NCBI GenBank assembly: GCA_034409055.1
Contig: DAOUMU010000398.1
Location: 1-10,019 of the forward strand
Direction: 5' to 3'
DNA: 10,019 bases
Source: DAOUMU01 sp034409055
GTDB taxonomy: Bacteria > Chloroflexota > Anaerolineae > 4572-78 > J111
This document shows, one piece after another, positions 6,935 to 10,019 of this stretch (position 1 is its first letter; every line of letters starts with the position of its first letter). The translations under genes and the position numbers were made by a program. The notes under the pieces were generated by a model. It made no database searches. It was not told where the DNA came from and worked only from the letters and a program-made list of their open reading frames with translations.

Positions 6935-6967
6935 CGGCAAAGCCGCATTTCTGCTTTGTCGTTTTTT
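6935..6967 (+). terminator. rho-independent terminator of the transferase/TraB operon
   Basis: CGGCAAAGC (6935-6943) pairs with GCTTTGTCG (6953-6961, one G-U) over a 9-base loop, followed by six T (6962-6967). It lies about 90 bases after the last operon gene. Confidence 0.7.
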
Positions 6968-7003
6968 GTCGTTTGTACTTTACCGTCTCATAAAGTTCTG
7001 TGC

Positions 7004-7009
7004 TACAAT
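7004..7009 (+). promoter_or_regulatory. possible -10 of the small RNA unit
   Basis: TACAAT at 7004-7009 follows weak -35 candidates (TTACCG near 6980-6985). Predicted transcription start is about 7016. Confidence 0.35.
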
Positions 7010-7015
7010 AAAGAA

Positions 7016-7155
7016 AGAATAAAAGTGGTGATGCTAAATTATGGGGTAATCCCGATAGGACAAAAGCATGGAACAAATAGTATAGAAGGCTCTCGGTAGT
7101 TTGTGAAAATAGCTTTGGAATACATCTGGAACCGATCAGGATTAGATCGGTTTTT
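7016..7155 (+). ncRNA. candidate small structured RNA
   Basis: Between a -10 at 7004 and an intrinsic terminator at 7130-7155 there is no credible ORF, but there are nested complementary segments: AAAGC (7063-7067) with GCTTT (7112-7116), and inside it ACAAA (7073-7077) with TTTGT (7100-7104). The unit would be about 140 nt. It does not match 6S, SRP, tmRNA or RNase P RNA as I know them. Its position directly upstream of the XRE/ImmA/BpsA-like/EVE cassette makes a functional link possible. It could instead be a decayed intergenic stretch or an attenuated leader. Confidence 0.35.
7130..7155 (+). terminator. rho-independent terminator
   Basis: AACCGATC (7130-7137) pairs perfectly with GATCGGTT (7145-7152) over a 7-base loop. 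The T run TTTTT at 7151-7155 continues as ATTTG. It ends about 35 bases before the promoter of the next cassette and so insulates it. Confidence 0.75.
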
Positions 7156-7178
7156 ATTTGCTTTGAATATTTCGTTTG

Positions 7179-7218
7179 TGCAAAAAAAATTTGCAGCGAT
7201 GAAATTTTGTGGTATAAT
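7179..7218 (+). promoter_or_regulatory. promoter and likely operator of the four-gene cassette
   Basis: TTGCAG (7191-7196), 16 bases and a perfect TATAAT (7213-7218) with an extended -10 TG (7210-7211) form a strong promoter. A perfect inverted repeat, TGCAAA (7179-7184) with TTTGCA (7190-7195), overlaps the -35. It is a natural operator for the XRE-type regulator encoded first in the operon, implying autoregulation. Confidence 0.7.
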
Positions 7219-7247
7219 CACGGTAACCTTGTAAGGAGGAAGATTTG

Positions 7248-7673
7248 ATGAGTACTAGTGAAACTCAAATTAAAATTGAAGATCTTGGGAAGCTGGTTCA
7301 TAAAAAACGAAAAGCTAGAAAACTTACATTAGAACAAGTTGCAGAACAGACTGGTGTTAGTGCTTCAACTCTGTCACGCCTAGAAAGACAACATAAATAC
7401 GCGGATGCAGAAAGCATAACGCCTGACACTCGTACAATTACTGCGGTCGCAACGTGGCTGGGATTGTCGGTTGAAAAGTTCTTGAGTGCTGGAGAGTCGC
7501 AGCAAATTCAGAAAAGTACGCCTGACTTAGTTGAGGCGTATCTACGTGCAGATCGCAAACTTGATCCAGATGCAGCAGAGAAGTTAGGTATGATGTTTCG
7601 GTTAGCTTATGATCAATTTGCTAAAACTAATAGTGAGCCTACTTCAAAATCAAACAGTGAGAATAATGAGTAA
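7248..7673 (+). CDS. XRE-family HTH transcriptional regulator
   Basis: This 141-residue protein has a Cro/C1-type helix-turn-helix at about 13-75: KLTLEQVAEQTGVSASTLSRLE contains both HTH helices, and WLGLSVEKFL closes the domain. The remaining ~60 residues are polar, ending in a Ser/Asn/Glu-rich tail, with no recognised effector domain. GGAGG at 7235-7239 lies 8 bases before ATG 7248; the TTG at 7245 is less likely. It is followed after 20 bases by an ImmA/IrrE-like gene, the usual repressor/anti-repressor-protease pairing (ImmR/ImmA of ICEBs1 is the model). Its likely job is to repress its own operon through the palindrome at 7179-7195. Confidence 0.85.
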   Translation: MSTSETQIKIEDLGKLVHKKRKARKLTLEQVAEQTGVSASTLSRLERQHKYADAESITPDTRTITAVATWLGLSVEKFLSAGESQQIQKSTPDLVEAYLRADRKLDPDAAEKLGMMFRLAYDQFAKTNSEPTSKSNSENNE

Positions 7674-7693
7674 CTCTTGTTAAGGAGGTATTA

Positions 7694-8299
7694 ATGACTG
7701 AAGAAAACCAATCGAACAAGAAAAAGTGGTGCCCCACAATAGGAGTTCGTCGTAGAATCGAGAAGAATGCTTCTCTTTTGCGACAACGGGCCGGACTATC
7801 ACCATCTGAAAGTCTTGACTCAATCAAATTATCCAAGAAGTTCAACTTACAGGTTGCATATCCAAACGAAATCTCAGACTTAACTCCAGGACAACGTGCA
7901 TACCTTTCCAGTTTAGATGCCAAGGTTTGGTCAGGTATTAGCAATGAACTGCCAGATGGTAAATTGCTAATTATTCTTAATCCTAATCAAACGCCTGAAC
8001 GTGCTAATGTTACCGTAATGGAGGAAGTAGCGCATGCTCATTATGGACATAAGCCATCACAGCTTAATGGTTTTGGTAAAAGGGAATATGATGAAGAAGC
8101 CGAACAGGAAGCATATCAGACGGCTGCCGCCGCGTTATTGCCTTCTAAAATAGTAGCACAATCCGTCTGGAACGGTCAATCTGCGGAGACATTAGCAACC
8201 AGATTTGGGGCAAGCGTGGAATTGGTTGAAATGCGAATCAAGATTTTGAATTTGTGGGGTTTGTATCAAAAAAATGTCAACAACAGGCGAGAAAAATAA
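7694..8299 (+). CDS. ImmA/IrrE-like (DUF955) protein with altered zinc motif
   Basis: This 201-residue protein shows the ImmA/IrrE pattern. It has an N-terminal helical part, LLIILNPNQTPERANVTV before the active-site helix, and then EEVAHAHYGHKPS at 110-122. The EEAEQEAYQTAAAALLP segment (134-150) matches the EAxxxAAxLLxP part that supplies the third zinc ligand, and a helical C-terminal region with LATRFGASVELVEMR follows. Where active members have HExxH, this one has EExxH: Glu110 replaces the first His, while Glu111 and His114 remain. His116 and His119 are nearby. It may therefore bind metal differently or serve as a non-catalytic sensor. In the family, ImmA cleaves its partner XRE repressor under stress. 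AAGGAGG lies 5 bases before the ATG. The stop overlaps the next ATG (TAATG). Confidence 0.8.
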   Translation: MTEENQSNKKKWCPTIGVRRRIEKNASLLRQRAGLSPSESLDSIKLSKKFNLQVAYPNEISDLTPGQRAYLSSLDAKVWSGISNELPDGKLLIILNPNQTPERANVTVMEEVAHAHYGHKPSQLNGFGKREYDEEAEQEAYQTAAAALLPSKIVAQSVWNGQSAETLATRFGASVELVEMRIKILNLWGLYQKNVNNRREK

Positions 8300-9198
8300 T
8301 GACTATTTCTCTTACATCAACAAGAAAATTTAAACTTTCCGGTCAACCATATTCCCCACCATCTTTGGATGGAACATTTCAATCATTTAAAGATAGACTT
8401 CATACAATGATTACACAGGTTGATCTGCGAGCGGCTCAATTAGTAGAACACGCTCGCCCTACGGCACTTCGTATTTATGATCAAATCCCAATGAAATCAC
8501 GTGATTTAGTTCGACAAGTGAAACTAGTAGCTCCCTATCTTGCCGGAAAATCTATCGTATTTATGGGAGATTATGATAGCACCAGTTTAATAATTGGGTT
8601 GCTGGCAAGTTGGAAAAGTATTCGAGCTCCTGCGTATATGCTTTTACTGGATTTTGATGAGCGATTATTGCGAGTAGCACGCAATATGGCTGAAAGATAC
8701 GGTTTTCGGGGTTTGTTGGACGTGAGATTGTATAATGCCTTTGATCCAGTACCTTTAGAACTCATCGGAAAATTTGACTGGTTTTATACTAATCCACCAT
8801 ACGGCTGTCACAATTTAGGCGAAAGTGCTCGTTTATTCATCACTCGTGGTTGTGAACTCGTTAGCCAAGATGGTGCAAGTGGGTGTATTATTTTACCCGA
8901 TGATGGGCTTAGACCTTGGACACGTGCAGCTATGTATGCTACCCAACGATTTCTCTGTGAGCACGGATGGACAATTGACGAAAAAATTAATAAATTGCAT
9001 CAATATCATTTAGATGATGACCACGAACTCGCTTCTTCTGTAATCCTTATCAAACGGGATAACAGGTTCCATAGTAATATTTTTTGTGCCATGCCTTATG
9101 CTGGTCGTAAAGTAGATTTTGATGAAATTCCATGTTTTTATGGTCGCAATGTGCCAACACCATATCCTCAATATATTCTGGATGATAACAATGAATAA
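8299..9198 (+). CDS. BpsA-like (PF01861, ex-DUF43) aminopropyltransferase-fold protein
   Basis: This 299-residue Rossmann-type transferase most resembles branched-chain polyamine synthase BpsA, which moves aminopropyl groups from decarboxylated SAM to spermidine. Matching features in order are GKSIVFMGDYDSTSLIIGLL (83-102, nucleotide-binding loop with acidic GDxDxTS), LLLDFDERLL (115-124), FDWFYTNPPYG (159-169) and LFITRGCEL (179-187). The BpsA signature is DPP; here it is NPPY, which also recalls adenine-N6 and glutamine methyltransferases. The first ~80 residues are not a recognised domain. A second acidic stretch, HLDDDHELASS, lies near 236-246. The start ATG overlaps the ImmA-like stop by one base, so the genes are coupled. 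The substrate could be a polyamine, DNA, RNA or protein. The location between ImmA-like and EVE genes argues against housekeeping polyamine synthesis. Confidence 0.65.
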   Translation: MTISLTSTRKFKLSGQPYSPPSLDGTFQSFKDRLHTMITQVDLRAAQLVEHARPTALRIYDQIPMKSRDLVRQVKLVAPYLAGKSIVFMGDYDSTSLIIGLLASWKSIRAPAYMLLLDFDERLLRVARNMAERYGFRGLLDVRLYNAFDPVPLELIGKFDWFYTNPPYGCHNLGESARLFITRGCELVSQDGASGCIILPDDGLRPWTRAAMYATQRFLCEHGWTIDEKINKLHQYHLDDDHELASSVILIKRDNRFHSNIFCAMPYAGRKVDFDEIPCFYGRNVPTPYPQYILDDNNE

Positions 9199-9682
9199 TC
9201 AAATAATCTCAGACCCAGACGTTGTTTCACAGCAACAACAAATGCGAACTTGGATTTTTCAGGCTAATCCAACCAAGTATCGCATTGAGGACTCCCTCAG
9301 AATAGAAGATGAAGAGTATTGGAATCTGAACCAGCATGCAAAGAAAATTCATAAAGGTGACCGCGTGCTGGTCTGGATTTCTGGTGATGATGCCGGGATA
9401 TATGCCATCGGCAAAGTCGTCACTGAGCCAATCTTAATGCCTGATACTCCAAAAGGCCTAACTTACTGGAATAAGCGTAGCGACGGTGAGCGTGCTAAGC
9501 CTCGTGTGTTAGTCAAGTACGATATGAAATTGTACGAAACCCCCCTGCTTAAGAAATTTCTTCAATGTGATCCAGCACTCTGGGATTTACAGATAATACA
9601 GTTTCCTCGCGGCACTAATTTTCCGGTTACAGAGGAAGAGTGGAAGGCTATCAAATCTTGGCTAGATAGTAAGAAAGCTTAA
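9191..9682 (+). CDS. EVE-domain protein (PUA-like modified-base reader)
   Basis: This 163-residue single-domain protein shows the EVE pattern: TWIFQANPTKY (20-30), YWNLNQHAKKIHKGDRVLVW (43-62), AGIYAIGKV (68-76), the long basic insert, and RGTNFPVTEEEW near the C terminus. EVE/PUA-like domains bind modified bases in DNA or RNA in an aromatic pocket and occur fused to McrB-type GTPases and other defence proteins. Here no effector is fused. The ATG at 9191 lies in the last codons of the BpsA-like gene (8-base overlap). Upstream in-frame ATGs lie further inside that gene and would add unrelated sequence. It is the last gene of the cassette; no clear terminator follows. Confidence 0.85.
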   Translation: MNNQIISDPDVVSQQQQMRTWIFQANPTKYRIEDSLRIEDEEYWNLNQHAKKIHKGDRVLVWISGDDAGIYAIGKVVTEPILMPDTPKGLTYWNKRSDGERAKPRVLVKYDMKLYETPLLKKFLQCDPALWDLQIIQFPRGTNFPVTEEEWKAIKSWLDSKKA

Positions 9683-9833
9683 ACAATTCAAGGTTGGTGG
9701 AGATGAGCGTAACATTGCCAGTGTAAGGTCCACCTCAAACTAGATACTTATTGTTGTTAGTATTGCTTGTTACGGTGCGTCATCCCGAAGACTTGATCAA
9801 CTGAATAATTATGGTTTTTGAGGTATTACTCGA
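9683..9833. other. gene-free stretch after the EVE gene
   Basis: Only a weak hairpin, GGTGGA (9696-9701) with TCCACC (9729-9734), is visible and no T run follows it. I see no gene or promoter here. Confidence 0.4.
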
Positions 9834-10015
9834 CGTTCGCTTATTTTTTCTTAAATTAACTAAATTTATTTGCCTATTATGCCTAATAATCCAAGGTAAA
9901 ATCAAATTTTTACAAGAAAGTTATTTTTGTCACAATCAAAATAAGGCTAATCAGTTGCAATTTACCGTAATAAACAGGGTAACTAGCCTTTTACTTGACC
10001 ATAATTAAGCGAACG
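9834..10015. mobile_element. MITE-like element with 10-bp terminal inverted repeats
   Basis: CGTTCGCTTA (9834-9843) is repeated inverted as TAAGCGAACG (10006-10015), bounding ~182 bp of AT-rich sequence without a credible gene. Inside is a second hairpin: AAGGCTA with TAGCCTT near 9943-9990, enclosing TTACC with GGTAA. The size, terminal repeats and lack of coding suggest a non-autonomous element. Target duplications cannot be checked because the window ends four bases later. Confidence 0.4.
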
Positions 10016-10019
10016 CCGG

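Noticed and set aside
7016..7155. Retron or CRISPR-associated RNA
   Set aside because: There is no reverse transcriptase, Cas gene or direct-repeat array in the window.
6885..7221. Two minus-strand frames of 60-63 residues
   Set aside because: They cover the two terminators and promoters of the plus strand and have no recognisable motif or ribosome binding site.
9811..10008. 65-residue hydrophobic plus-strand frame
   Set aside because: It has no Shine-Dalgarno and runs through the inverted-repeat element. Its Leu/Phe richness follows from AT-rich sequence.
9834..10015. Integron attC site
   Set aside because: The GTTCGCTTA/TAAGCGAAC ends superficially recall attC arms, but the GTTRRRY/RYYYAAC core sites and usual arm spacing are not present.

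Overview
The window looks like bacterial chromosome from a GC-moderate organism. It resembles Chloroflexota (Anaerolineae-like): there is a decayed Thr/Pro-rich linker fragment of the kind common in their exported proteins, intergenic palindromes that begin GTAGGGC, and a threonine catabolism pair. This assignment is an impression from sequence style, not a search result.

Layout. (1) 199-2432: threonine 3-dehydrogenase (tdh, +) and 2-amino-3-ketobutyrate CoA ligase (kbl, -). They face each other with 8 bases between them and together convert L-threonine to glycine plus acetyl-CoA. (2) 2433-3076: a gene-poor stretch with the kbl promoter, a Pro/Thr-rich coding remnant, inverted repeats and a probable leader. 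(3) 3077-4138: a lone PP-loop N-acetyl-sugar amidotransferase-like gene rich in AGA/AGG codons, so probably imported. (4) 4148-4270: a remnant of a tyrosine recombinase N-terminal domain. (5) 4309-6847: a tightly overlapping three-gene operon, in which a TraB/GumN-family protein sits between two paralogous FemAB/GNAT-like transferases. Its promoter probably gives a leaderless mRNA. It ends in a palindromic repeat and a terminator.

(6) 7000-7155: an apparent stand-alone transcription unit (promoter, structured ~140-nt RNA, terminator) without a convincing ORF. (7) 7248-9682: an AT-richer four-gene cassette encoding an XRE-type regulator, an ImmA/IrrE-like protein with an altered HExxH motif, a BpsA-like (PF01861, ex-DUF43) transferase carrying NPPY, and an EVE-domain protein. 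It has its own strong extended -10 promoter with a palindrome over the -35, and its junctions are close or overlapping. (8) 9834-10015: a ~182-bp AT-rich element with 10-bp terminal inverted repeats, possibly a MITE-like element.

The most interesting part is the XRE/ImmA*/BpsA-like/EVE cassette. Metalloprotease-plus-XRE pairs often control mobile or defence genes, EVE domains read modified bases, and BpsA-type enzymes move aminopropyl groups or at least bind an S-adenosyl-type cofactor. A modification-linked defence or stress module is a reasonable hypothesis but is not shown by the sequence. The second candidate is the FemAB-like/TraB/FemAB-like sandwich operon.
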